From the NCBI GenBank assembly GCA_031292755.1, contig JARLGM010000056.1, positions 1-36,586 of the forward strand: a stretch of 36,586 bases of DNA, given 5' to 3'. Of the stretch, positions 26,671 through 36,586 are shown piece by piece. The notes under the pieces are model-generated. The model was not told the origin of the DNA. It ran no database searches and was given only the letters and a program-made list of their open reading frames with translations. This stretch comes from Candidatus Sulfopaludibacter sp. Its GTDB lineage: Bacteria; Acidobacteriota; Terriglobia; Bryobacterales; Bryobacteraceae. The position numbers were made by a program, and so were the translations under genes. The stretch's first letter is position 1. The number at the start of each line of letters is the position of its first letter.

Positions 26671-27547
26671 ACGCCAACACTTTCGCGTACCGGTGGACTA
26701 CGAGGCGGTCTTCTTCTGGGAAGATGCCTCGGGCCAAGTGCATACCACCAGGCCGCGGGCGCGCGACGCTTCCGAATCCGGAATGCGCGTGCAAAGCGCT
26801 GTCCGCATTGAGACCGGCAGTCCGGTCTGCGTGGACATTCCGCCCTACGGTTCGGCAATCGAAGCCGTCGTGCGCTATTGCATCCCGGAGAATGGGATGT
26901 ACCGCATTGGCGTGCAATTCACCAGCGATAGCCATCAGGCGGCCCACGAGGTCGATCAGGGCATCGACTATTACGAGGTTCTGCAACTGAGCCAGAAGGC
27001 CGATATGGAGACCATTCACAGGGTCTACCGGATTATGGCGGCCCGCTTCCATCCGGATAATCCCGACAGCGGAAATCCGGATCGCTTCATGCTCCTGTCG
27101 GAAGCCTACCGGGTCCTCAGCGACCCGGCCCGCCGGGCGGAGTATGACCAGTTGCGCGGGTCCGCGCGGCACCGTCCTGTGGCCCTCTTTCAGGCCCGGG
27201 CTTTCGTCGACGAAAAAGAAGGCGAAGTGAACCGGCGCCTCGGTGTCCTCTGCCTGTTGTATGCGCAGCGGCGCCGGTCTCCCGACCATCCGGCCATCGC
27301 GTTGATGGAACTGGAGGAGATGATGTCGATTCCGCGGGAATACCTGGAGTTTACGCTCTGGTACCTCAAACAGAAGAGATATGTCGAGATGGACCAAGGC
27401 GCGGATTACTCGCTGACCGCCACTGGTGTGGATTTCGTGGAGGAGCACACCCTTGCCAAGGACATCCTGCTCCGCCTGCTGGCCTCCGGTGGCCTCAAGG
27501 ATACGGACAGATCAGGGACCGAATTCGCTTCCCCCCACATTCAGTAA
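26657..27547 (+). CDS. PilZ - DnaJ - winged-helix-like fusion protein
   Basis: A 296-residue cytoplasmic protein with three parts. Residues 1-95 form a PilZ domain with both c-di-GMP-binding signatures: R6-xxx-R10 (KRQHFR) and D37-x-S39-x-x-G42 (DASESG). Residues about 103-168 form a J-domain (DYYEVLQLSQKADMETIHRVYRIMAARFHPD..., with HPD at 132-134, and FMLLSEAYRVLSDPARRAEYD), which stimulates Hsp70/DnaK ATPase. Residues about 200-290 resemble a winged helix (LMELEEMMSIPREYLEFTLWYLKQKRYVEMDQGADYSLTATG). The combination suggests a DnaK co-chaperone controlled by cyclic di-GMP. It is the last gene of the operon and overlaps the HEAT gene by 14 bp. The domain calls are firm for PilZ and J, less so for the third. 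Confidence 0.88.
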   Translation: MQKIKRQHFRVPVDYEAVFFWEDASGQVHTTRPRARDASESGMRVQSAVRIETGSPVCVDIPPYGSAIEAVVRYCIPENGMYRIGVQFTSDSHQAAHEVDQGIDYYEVLQLSQKADMETIHRVYRIMAARFHPDNPDSGNPDRFMLLSEAYRVLSDPARRAEYDQLRGSARHRPVALFQARAFVDEKEGEVNRRLGVLCLLYAQRRRSPDHPAIALMELEEMMSIPREYLEFTLWYLKQKRYVEMDQGADYSLTATGVDFVEEHTLAKDILLRLLASGGLKDTDRSGTEFASPHIQ

Positions 27548-27637
27548 CTCGGGCGCATAACGGTCTTACCGCGCTTGCAGCACTTTGGCATGCGCCGCGG
27601 AAAAGCGAAAAGCTCGGCAGCAGGCCGGACGCAAGTT

Positions 27638-29590
27638 TTACCATTGCCAGTCCTCGTTGAAAAATCCGGCCTGGACGATCTTACCTGGCCATTTCGTGCC
27701 GGCCGGCGTGGAGGTATCGACAATCGCGTAATCCGGCAGCTTCGGAGTCTGCATGGCGTTGCTGGCGTAGTCGGCCTCGCGGAAAGTGAAGCCGCTGTTC
27801 AGCACCACGTACTTTTTCGGATTGAGCGGGTTGGGATACACCAGCACCGGTGCGTCCGCCGCGGGGTATCGCGTGCCGCGCGCTACCAGGCCGCCGCCGG
27901 TCCACTGCACCGGCAATTTGTCCGCGATCCGCGCCAGCACCCGGTTGCTGCCGGGGTCCCCCCACAGCACCAGGTTGCTCTGCGCGATATCGGCGTCTGT
28001 CACATCCTTATCGTCGCGCACCTGCGCCTCGCCACGGAATTGCCGCCGCCATTCCGAGATCGCCCGCTTCTCTTCCGATGCCACCCAGCCCGCCACCGCC
28101 GGCGCCACCGGTGTCCCTGTCGGCGAGACGAAAATGAAGCGATCCAGGAACGCGTCGTCGATCGGTCCCTGTAGCCCGTGCACTTTGTGCAGACCCGCGC
28201 CCGCGTCCGGACCGGCGGCGCTCCACTGCCCGCCCGATCTTCGCAGGTGCACCGTCCAGGAGCGGTCGCTCATCGGCCCCGGTACGCTCAGCTTCTGGCC
28301 GTCGATGGCGATCGCGGGCTTGCGTGCCAGATCCAGCGGGCATCCGCCCGGCCCCATCGCCAGCGTGAGCGCCGTGACGTTGGACGTTTCCAGGCTGACC
28401 GCGGCGTCCCCTGCGATTTCGGCATTCACGCGCGCGCGAACCCAATGCTGCGCCAGCCCGTCGATGGTCACCCACTTCATCTGGTTGTAGGCCAGCGTCC
28501 ACGTCGTGAAGCGAATCTTGCGCGGGTACGCGTCGCGGCCCTGCGCGGCGATCGCGTCCAGCATTTGTGCCAGCTCGACCTTCGAATCCGGATGATACTT
28601 GTGCGCCGTCTGCGGGCCCACAATCCGGATCAGCCGCAGTCCCTCTTCAGCCATGGCGTGTTCCATCATGTCCGCCGCCTGCCTTTGCGGGTCGATCTCG
28701 CCGTTGTAGGCGATGGTGGAAGTGTTGTACAGGTTCACCGCGTAATCGGTAGCGTCGTACAGGTGAAACAGTTTCTGCTCCCACGCCGGCGCGGTGTCGG
28801 GCTTGAGCTTGAGATACTGCTCGCTTTCGCTGAAACCCGCGCCCGGCGCCACCGCCGCCCATAGTCCGGCATAGTGCGCGCCAATGTGCCACGCCGTCGC
28901 GCCGCCCATGCTGAACCCGCGATCCAGAATGCGATTTTCGTCGATGGCGTACTGCCGCTTCACCGCGTCCAGCGCCTCGAACAGATCCATCTCGCCCGCA
29001 AATTTACTGGCGTTGCAGTACCGCCCGTACAGATGCAGCACAATCGTATCGCGCGGTGCGAACTCGCCGGTGCTGCGTTCCCGGTCGGCCAGAAAGTTGA
29101 CCTGGCTGAGCGTCTCGGTGCGTCCGTGAAACCACAAATCCAGCCGCCAGCGGTGCGGCGCATGGGGCGAATACGAAGCCGGCACCACCAACCCGTACGG
29201 CTGCACGCTCTGGTCGATCTTCGAAACGTACCCGCGCACCACCAGCCCCGTCGCTGTGCTCCATGCCGGATGCCCCTCGGCCAGCTCGCGGGCGCGTTCC
29301 TCGCCGTGCTCCAGCAGTGTCCGCGCTTTGGCCACCTCGTTGGCGTTGAAGAATTCGTTATAGTCCAGCGCGAAGCGCACCGCCTCGCTATAAATTTGCA
29401 CATCCGGCAGCAGCGGATTGCCGCGCAGTTTCCCGATCGCGCCGCACAGGTGATCCAGCCCGGCCTGCAAATCGGCTCGATCCTGAGAGGAAATTTCCAC
29501 GCCCGGCGGCGGAACCGGCTTCAACGGCCGGGCCGCAGGTTGCGCCACTGCGCCGGCAGCGGCAAGAAGACCGGCAAGAAGCTTCCTCAT
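27638..29590 (-). CDS. Secreted alpha/beta-hydrolase (prolyl-oligopeptidase/esterase-like), paralogue A
   Basis: A 650-residue exported protein. Residues 1-16 are a signal peptide (MRKLLAGLLAAAGAVA). An N-terminal helical part (about 30-110) precedes an alpha/beta-hydrolase domain with PYGLVVPASYSP, LDLWFHGRTET and the nucleophile motif GFSMGG (S227). IAYNGEIDPQRQ and TAHKYHPDS are candidates for the acidic and histidine positions. The C-terminal 230 residues (DAFLDRFIFVSPTGTP, SNLVLWGDPGSNRVL, YPNPLNPKKYVVLNSGF) form a second domain shared with its neighbour. The substrate is unknown. An in-frame GTG-type start at 29602 exists, but the ATG at 29590 gives a proper signal peptide and an ATGA overlap with the upstream paralogue, so the two are translated together. 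Confidence 0.85.
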   Translation of the reverse strand: MRKLLAGLLAAAGAVAQPAARPLKPVPPPGVEISSQDRADLQAGLDHLCGAIGKLRGNPLLPDVQIYSEAVRFALDYNEFFNANEVAKARTLLEHGEERARELAEGHPAWSTATGLVVRGYVSKIDQSVQPYGLVVPASYSPHAPHRWRLDLWFHGRTETLSQVNFLADRERSTGEFAPRDTIVLHLYGRYCNASKFAGEMDLFEALDAVKRQYAIDENRILDRGFSMGGATAWHIGAHYAGLWAAVAPGAGFSESEQYLKLKPDTAPAWEQKLFHLYDATDYAVNLYNTSTIAYNGEIDPQRQAADMMEHAMAEEGLRLIRIVGPQTAHKYHPDSKVELAQMLDAIAAQGRDAYPRKIRFTTWTLAYNQMKWVTIDGLAQHWVRARVNAEIAGDAAVSLETSNVTALTLAMGPGGCPLDLARKPAIAIDGQKLSVPGPMSDRSWTVHLRRSGGQWSAAGPDAGAGLHKVHGLQGPIDDAFLDRFIFVSPTGTPVAPAVAGWVASEEKRAISEWRRQFRGEAQVRDDKDVTDADIAQSNLVLWGDPGSNRVLARIADKLPVQWTGGGLVARGTRYPAADAPVLVYPNPLNPKKYVVLNSGFTFREADYASNAMQTPKLPDYAIVDTSTPAGTKWPGKIVQAGFFNEDWQW

Positions 29591-31542
29591 CGCAACCCCC
29601 ACCCTTCGTCAAAAAATCCGGCCAGTGCAATCTTGCCCGGCCACCGCGCGTCGGGCGGCGTGCTGGTATCCACAACGGCGTAGTCCGGCAGTTTCGGCGT
29701 CTGGTCGGCGTTATTCAGATACGCCCGCTCGCGGAAAGTAAATCCGCTGTTGAGCGCCACGTATTTCCGCGGATTGAGCGGATTCGGATAAATCAAAATC
29801 GGCGCGCACGTTTGTGCGGAGTACCTGCTCGCGCCCAAGGTGACGCTCTCCGCGGTCCATTTCACGGGCAGGCTGCCGATGATTCGCCCCAGCACCCGGT
29901 TGCTGCCCGGGTCGCCCCACAGCACCAGATTGCTCCTGGCGATATCGTCCGCCGTCACGTCCTTATCCGCCCGCACTTGTGCCTCGCCGCGGAACTGCCG
30001 GCGCCATTCGGTAATCGCGCGCTTCTGTTCCGCGTCCACCCACGGCGCCACTCCCGGCGCCAAAGGCGTGCCCGTGGGAGTGACGAAAATAAAGCTGTCC
30101 AGAAAGGCATCGTCGATCGGCCCTTGCAACCCGTGAATCTTGTGCAGGGAATTCGCCGGCGCCGTTTGCAATTCCACCCAATGCCCGTCCACCTTCCCGA
30201 ACCGCGCGTGCCAGGAACGGTCCGACCCCGGAGTCCCCGCCGGTACTTTCGCTCCGTCGATGGTCACCGCCACCTTGCGCGCCACGTCCAGCGGGCACCC
30301 GCCCGGACCCATCTCGATGCTGAATCCGTCCACGTTGCTGGTGGCGACGTTCACGGCGCTCTCGCCCGCGATCTCCGCGTCGACGCTGGCGCGCTGCCAG
30401 TGATGCACCAGCGAATTCACGGTCACCCACTTCATCCGGTTGTAGGCCAGGGTCCACGTGGTGAAGTGCACCGCGCGCGGGTAAGGGTCGGCGCCGCGCC
30501 CGGCGATCGCGTCCAGCATTCGCTCGATCTCCACCTTCGACTCCGGATGATAGCGATGCGGCGTCTGCGGCCCGATCACCCGCGTGAGCCGCATCCCCAG
30601 TTCGGCCATCACGCGTTCCATCACATCCGCCGCCTGCTTTTGCGGATCGATCTCGCCGTTATAAGCGATGGTCCCCGTATTCGTCAGGTTCAGCGCGTAA
30701 TCGCTGGCGTCGTACATGTGGAACAGCGTCTGCTCCCACTCCGGCGGAGCTTTGGGGCCGGTCAACGCCAGGTGCAGAAACTGCTCGCTCTCGCTGAACC
30801 CCGCGCCCGGCGCCACCGCGGCCCACATCCCGGCATAGTGCGTCCCCACGTGCCACGCCGTACCCCCGCCCATGCTGAAGCCGCGATCCAATATGCGATT
30901 TTCATCGATAGCGTATTGCCGCTTCACCGCGTCGAGCGCCTCGAACAGGTCCACCTCGCCGGCGAATTTGCTGGCGTTGCAGAAGCGGCCGTACAGGTGC
31001 AGCACGATGGTATCGCGCGGTGCGAATTCGCCCACGTTGCGTTCCCGGTCGGTCAGGAAATTGATCTCGCTCAGTGTTTCATTCCTGCCGTGAAACCACG
31101 TGTCCAGCCGCCATCGATGCGGCACGGTTGGCGAATACGATGGCGGCACCACGAGCCCGTACGGCTGCACGCTGCCATCGATCTTTGAAACGTAGCCGCG
31201 CACCACCAGGCCCGTCGCCGTGGTCCACGCCGCGTGGCCTTCCGCCAACTCTCGGGCCCGTTCCTCGCCGTGCTGCAAAAGCGTCCGCGCCTTGGCGATC
31301 TCCCCGGCATTGAAGAATTCGTTGTACTGGAGCGCGTACCGCACCGCTTCGCTGTAGATCGATACATCCGGCAACAGCGGATTGCCATGCAGCTTTTCGA
31401 TCTCGCCGCGAAGATGGTCGAGCCCCGATTGCAACTCCGCGCGCTCCTGCGCGGAAACCTCGATGCCCGGCGGAGGAACCGGCTTCACGGTCTGGCCGGC
31501 GGACACGGCCGCACCCAGCGCTACCCACAACAGCATCTTCAT
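29587..31542 (-). CDS. Secreted alpha/beta-hydrolase (prolyl-oligopeptidase/esterase-like), paralogue B
   Basis: A 651-residue protein with a signal peptide (MKMLLWVALGAAVSAG) and the same architecture as the following gene: N-terminal helices, hydrolase core with LDTWFHGRNET and GFSMGG (S223), the IAYNGEIDPQKQ acidic stretch and HRYHPES, then the C-terminal domain ending in NPLNPRKYVALNSGFTFRE. The two proteins align over their whole length, with most core positions identical by eye, so they arose by tandem duplication. They may hydrolyse ester or peptide bonds of extracellular polymers. This is the first gene of the pair; the ATG has no Shine-Dalgarno sequence, but GATAAT lies six bases upstream. 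Confidence 0.85.
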   Translation of the reverse strand: MKMLLWVALGAAVSAGQTVKPVPPPGIEVSAQERAELQSGLDHLRGEIEKLHGNPLLPDVSIYSEAVRYALQYNEFFNAGEIAKARTLLQHGEERARELAEGHAAWTTATGLVVRGYVSKIDGSVQPYGLVVPPSYSPTVPHRWRLDTWFHGRNETLSEINFLTDRERNVGEFAPRDTIVLHLYGRFCNASKFAGEVDLFEALDAVKRQYAIDENRILDRGFSMGGGTAWHVGTHYAGMWAAVAPGAGFSESEQFLHLALTGPKAPPEWEQTLFHMYDASDYALNLTNTGTIAYNGEIDPQKQAADVMERVMAELGMRLTRVIGPQTPHRYHPESKVEIERMLDAIAGRGADPYPRAVHFTTWTLAYNRMKWVTVNSLVHHWQRASVDAEIAGESAVNVATSNVDGFSIEMGPGGCPLDVARKVAVTIDGAKVPAGTPGSDRSWHARFGKVDGHWVELQTAPANSLHKIHGLQGPIDDAFLDSFIFVTPTGTPLAPGVAPWVDAEQKRAITEWRRQFRGEAQVRADKDVTADDIARSNLVLWGDPGSNRVLGRIIGSLPVKWTAESVTLGASRYSAQTCAPILIYPNPLNPRKYVALNSGFTFRERAYLNNADQTPKLPDYAVVDTSTPPDARWPGKIALAGFFDEGWGLR

Positions 31543-31548
31543 GCGGAC

Positions 31549-31554
31549 ATTATC
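31549..31554 (-). promoter_or_regulatory. -10-like GATAAT, six bases before hydrolase B
   Basis: GATAAT on the minus strand lies six bases upstream of the ATG at 31542, with no ribosome-binding site. It is another case of the close -10/start spacing seen at several genes here. No -35 was recognised. Confidence 0.3.
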
Positions 31555-31581
31555 CTACGTCCGGCGATGGCTTCCGGTTAA

Positions 31582-31905
31582 GCGCGAAATCCGATCGTCG
31601 GCAAACGCTGCGCGACAAGGCCGGATCTATCGCTCAAAAAAAGGCCCGGATTCGGGACGATCCGCCAGGGCAAGCTCCGATTCGGCGTTTTCGCTCAACT
31701 GGATTACTTCCTATTCGCCGACCACTCGCAGAAGTACCAAGTCTGGGTCTGCATTCCCGTATTCATGACCGCCTGGCCGAACACGGGGAACAAGGCATCA
31801 GTTCCCGGACGGCTTTTCAATGTGATCGATGACTATAATCTGGCGAGTCCCTTTGAGCGGCACGAGTTTCAACCCGAGTTGTTGCTCCACGGCCGTGAAC
31901 AGTGA
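31582..31905 (+). other. Open frame of uncertain status in the gap before the TIGR03435 gene
   Basis: The interval 31543-31797 has no assigned gene. On the plus strand a frame is open from the TAA at 31579-31581 to a TGA at 31903-31905. Its middle (about 31650-31770) reads like real protein, for example RFGVFAQLDYFLFADHSQKY followed by QVWVCIPVF. There is no ATG in a sensible place and the last third is antisense to the TIGR03435 gene. It may be the remnant of a lost gene or chance; the family was not recognised. Confidence 0.25.
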
Positions 31906-32817
31906 AGCCGCCGGCTCAATGTCCGCTGGCACGTCAGGCTGGTCGACAGCGACGGGTCCCGGAGTGATCCGGTCAGGTAAGTATTCCAGGCGGATATCGA
32001 ACTTGCCTCCAAGTTGCGTATTATCGACGATCGTATGGCCCGTAGCGCGGGACAGGTATGAGCAAAACTCGCCGGTGGTAATCGCACTCGATACGAAGAG
32101 CTGGTTTGGCCCGTTCCTTAAGTTGAGCCTCAAACGGCATGGCACTCCTGGCTCGCTTGGCGGAGAAACGTGGCCGCCGGAAAAGCCGGGAAGCGGACGT
32201 CCTGTTGCGGAGTCGCGAGGAACGGCTGCTGACGGCACATCAACCGAGCAGGTGCCATTGTTGTTCTTTAACCTGGAGCCCCCTTTGGCCACTGTCATCT
32301 CATACGCAGGGCCGCTTCTGCTCTCGCGGTGGAGTTTCAGGTGGAACCTGTCCTCGAGCAGCGACTGCATCATGGGCCCGAGCATCGCCGGCTGGCCCGG
32401 AGCGCCCTCGGCCTTTGCATCTATCGTGTACAGGTCCGAAGAGATCCAGGCTGGGGCTTTCTCGATAGGGGGCATCTGGACAGAAGACGGGGACCGCTTC
32501 TGACCGTCCGCAAAGATAACGTACGCATCCTGGAGGAGTGACATAACGGTGATGCAGTTTCGGGTCACCCGGTTGGGCGTCGGCCCGATATCTCCTAAAC
32601 CGCCTCCTTCGCGGAGGGGCACGACTGCGTTTGGACCGCACTTGTGGATGGAAGCAACTTCGAATGTCTGCCGTGTTGATTGAGCGTGGACCACAGGCGA
32701 GCTGCTCACGCCGATCAGTAGTCCGATTGCTACCGGGCCTGCCAGTGCGGCCGTTCCCGCACCCGCTAGCAGTAACATCTTTGCGGGACTCAATCGGTCT
32801 AAGCTGCGGTTCAACAT
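31798..32817 (-). CDS. TIGR03435-family soil-associated protein
   Basis: A 339-residue exported or membrane-anchored protein. After a hydrophobic segment (MLLLAGAGTAALAGPVAIGLLIGV, about 14-37) it shows the family start FEVASIHKCGP, then ISSDLYTIDAKAEG, MMQSLLEDRFHLKLHRESRSGPAYEMTVAKGG and the C-terminal strands TIVDNTQLGGKFDIRLEY and LFTAVEQQLGLKLVPLKGTRQIIVIDHIEKP. The family is expanded in Solibacter-like Acidobacteria and has no known function; some members are fused to M56/BlaR1-type peptidases. The ATG at 32817 has GAGG five bases upstream; a longer reading to 32868 adds a basic segment. It follows the ADOP permease on the same strand, about 100 bp away. Confidence 0.85.
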   Translation of the reverse strand: MLNRSLDRLSPAKMLLLAGAGTAALAGPVAIGLLIGVSSSPVVHAQSTRQTFEVASIHKCGPNAVVPLREGGGLGDIGPTPNRVTRNCITVMSLLQDAYVIFADGQKRSPSSVQMPPIEKAPAWISSDLYTIDAKAEGAPGQPAMLGPMMQSLLEDRFHLKLHRESRSGPAYEMTVAKGGSRLKNNNGTCSVDVPSAAVPRDSATGRPLPGFSGGHVSPPSEPGVPCRLRLNLRNGPNQLFVSSAITTGEFCSYLSRATGHTIVDNTQLGGKFDIRLEYLPDRITPGPVAVDQPDVPADIEPAASLFTAVEQQLGLKLVPLKGTRQIIVIDHIEKPSGN

Positions 32818-32918
32818 GATGGCCTCATTTCTTCGCCGATGGTTGCGCCGGATACTCCGGATACACATGCGAGCGGCGATTGCGCGTCGAGTTTGCAGAC
32901 GGTGCGAAGGACTATGTC

Positions 32919-35659
<2,741 letters not shown>

Positions 35660-35663
<4 letters not shown>

Positions 35664-35998
35664 TCCGCTCCCATCACGCGCGCGATCGCAAGCGTGAGTT
35701 TGGCGTACTTCCGGGCTTCCACTTCCAGTTGTTTGCGGCCGGCCGCCGTGACCTTGTAGATCCTCGCCCGTCGATTATTCGACGTCACCCCCCAAACACC
35801 GTCGATCCAGCCGTTTAACTCCAGCCGCTGGAGAGCGGGGTACAGCGAGCCCTCCTCGATGAGAAGCTCATCACCGGACGACTGTTGGATGAACTGGACT
35901 ATGCCGTAGCCATGGAGGTTGCGCCGCGACAGCGTCCGCAAAATTAACATGTCTAGCGAACCGGGCAATGAATCGTTCTTATGCGCCTTGCGTCCCAT
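35660..35998 (-). CDS. PadR-family transcriptional regulator (acidobacterial type)
   Basis: A 112-residue protein covering the PadR winged helix: LPGSLDMLILRTLSRRNLHGYGIVQFIQQSS (about 11-41), then EEGSLYPALQRLELNGWI (48-65), and RRARIYKVTAAGRKQL (76-91), followed by a short C-terminal helix. The N-terminus and size fit the acidobacterial PadR subgroup that precedes ADOP permease genes. PadR proteins are usually repressors released by small aromatic molecules or drugs. The stop overlaps the start of the permease gene (ATGA), so they form one operon. A 10-bp palindrome lies four bases upstream of the ATG. Confidence 0.94.
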
Positions 35999-36001
35999 AC
36001 C

Positions 36002-36011
36002 AAGAATTCTT
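36002..36011. promoter_or_regulatory. Palindrome AAGAATTCTT upstream of padR
   Basis: A perfect 10-bp palindrome ends four bases from the padR start codon, in a position where a repressor could block its own expression. TTGACT further upstream (about 36040) could be the -35 element, but the -10 is unclear. Confidence 0.35.
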
Positions 36012-36136
36012 AGCTTACCCCGAGGATCGTGCGCAAGTCAACTTCAGATTGGCGAGCCGTTGCGCCGTAAGTGGTCCGGAGTGATCACGCGAGCTTGAAC
36101 TACCAATGGCCTTGCGTTGTTGCTGTGGACCAGGGA

Positions 36137-36586
36137 TCACTTTTTAGCTGGTCCGGGTTTCGGGAGTAGCTCTGTAATATCGACGACCTCGGTTCCTGCG
36201 GTATCTACCCGAAGAGAAGCCGCCCGCGATTCAATTGAGCGCGCCTCGTGACGGTGATGGATCTTGCGCAGAACGAGAGCATACCTGGCCAACACCGTTC
36301 GGAGGATGCCCGAATCGATGTTCGCCTCACGCAATCGAAAGTGCATCGGCGAAGTCTTGTGCGGATTCAGCCCATTGTCCCTGCCTGGCGTGCAGCACGG
36401 TCCTAACGCGCAATAGGCTGAAACGGTCCAACGGGACAGTATCCTCTGCGCGATTGAATGTGTCCAGCGCACGATCCAGGGTCCGGGAAGCTTCGTCCAG
36501 GCGTTGTTCTTCGATATATATTGATCCGAGGCTAGTGTCCTGAGTCATAAATTCATTGCAAAAGTAGAGGGCCTCCGTTATACTGT
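36137..36586 (-). pseudogene. TPR-repeat protein, C-terminal part, frameshifted (5' end outside window)
   Basis: On the minus strand a frame enters from the right edge and reads as TPR repeats (LGSIYIEEQRLDEASRTLDRALDTFNRAED; LRVRTVLHARQGQWAESAQDFADALSIA) before a TGA at about 36324-36326. The next frame continues the same repeat style (EANIDSGILRTVLARYALVLRKIHHRHEARSIESRAASLR) to a stop at 36137. Removing one T from GCGTGAGGCG joins the two into ALSIA-EANIDSG. So there is one extra base: a true frameshift mutation, a sequencing error or, less likely, programmed +1 frameshifting at the stop. TPR proteins mediate protein-protein contacts; the function of the missing N-terminal part is unknown. 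No gene is seen in 36001-36136. Confidence 0.7.

Noticed and set aside
29812..31188. A 458-codon open frame antisense to hydrolase B
   Set aside because: The equivalent antisense frame also appears opposite hydrolase A, as expected from shared codon bias of paralogues and not from a real gene.

Overview
The window reads as chromosomal DNA of an Acidobacteriota member, most likely of the Solibacter/Bryobacter group. The basis is the co-occurrence of three families known mainly from acidobacterial paralogous expansions: ADOP orphan duplicated permeases (2..730, 1310..3814, 32919..35663), an acidobacterial PadR regulator (35660..35998) and a TIGR03435-type soil-associated protein (31798..32817). 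The DNA is GC-rich, genes are densely packed with many ATGA/GTGA stop-start overlaps, and few genes have a clear Shine-Dalgarno sequence. No rRNA, tRNA, CRISPR array, insertion sequence or prophage was recognised.

Layout. 1-3.8 kb: the tail of one ADOP permease, a convergent DinB-family protein and a complete ADOP permease. 3.8-7.4 kb (minus): pyruvate dehydrogenase E1 (aceE) followed by a cation-diffusion-facilitator transporter. 7.5-8.1 kb: a LysW-like mini-protein and a secreted carboxypeptidase-regulatory-like protein. 8.1-10.2 kb (minus): rarA and a TrmH-type RNA methyltransferase. 10.26-13.9 kb: a YdcF-type protein, then a tightly coupled cassette TetR / membrane SRPBCC / SRPBCC / TIGR01777 epimerase, led by a strong promoter between two inverted-repeat operator candidates. 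13.9-16.8 kb: two divergent surface-glycan-type genes, a TylF-like methyltransferase and a methyltransferase-glycosyltransferase-beta-domain fusion. 16.8-19.3 kb: divergent oxyR and catalase with an OxyR-like box between them. 19.3-23.1 kb: a small ORF, a Tat-exported Gfo/Idh/MocA oxidoreductase, an M20 peptidase and a SplB-like radical SAM protein. 23.2-23.9 kb: a broken GH92 mannosidase gene. 24.1-27.5 kb: a three-gene signalling operon (multi-receiver/Hpt response regulator, membrane-anchored HEAT protein, PilZ-DnaJ-winged-helix fusion). 27.6-31.5 kb (minus): two tandem paralogous secreted alpha/beta-hydrolases. 31.8-36.0 kb (minus): PadR, ADOP permease and TIGR03435 protein. 36.1 kb to the edge: the C-terminal part of a frameshifted TPR protein.

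The most unusual module is the 24.1-27.5 kb operon. It places a multi-domain phosphorelay protein, a scaffold-like membrane protein and a candidate c-di-GMP-binding J-domain protein in one overlapping transcription unit, which suggests a route from two-component and second-messenger signals to an Hsp70-type chaperone. Other points of interest are the LysW-like protein lacking the carrier C-terminus, the two-operator TetR promoter, the methyltransferase-glycosyltransferase fusion, a recurrent -10-like motif 5-7 nt before start codons (possible leaderless transcripts), and three eroded genes (GH92, TPR, and possibly the origin of the TIGR03435 gene). All functional statements are from reading the sequence; no database search or structure prediction was run.
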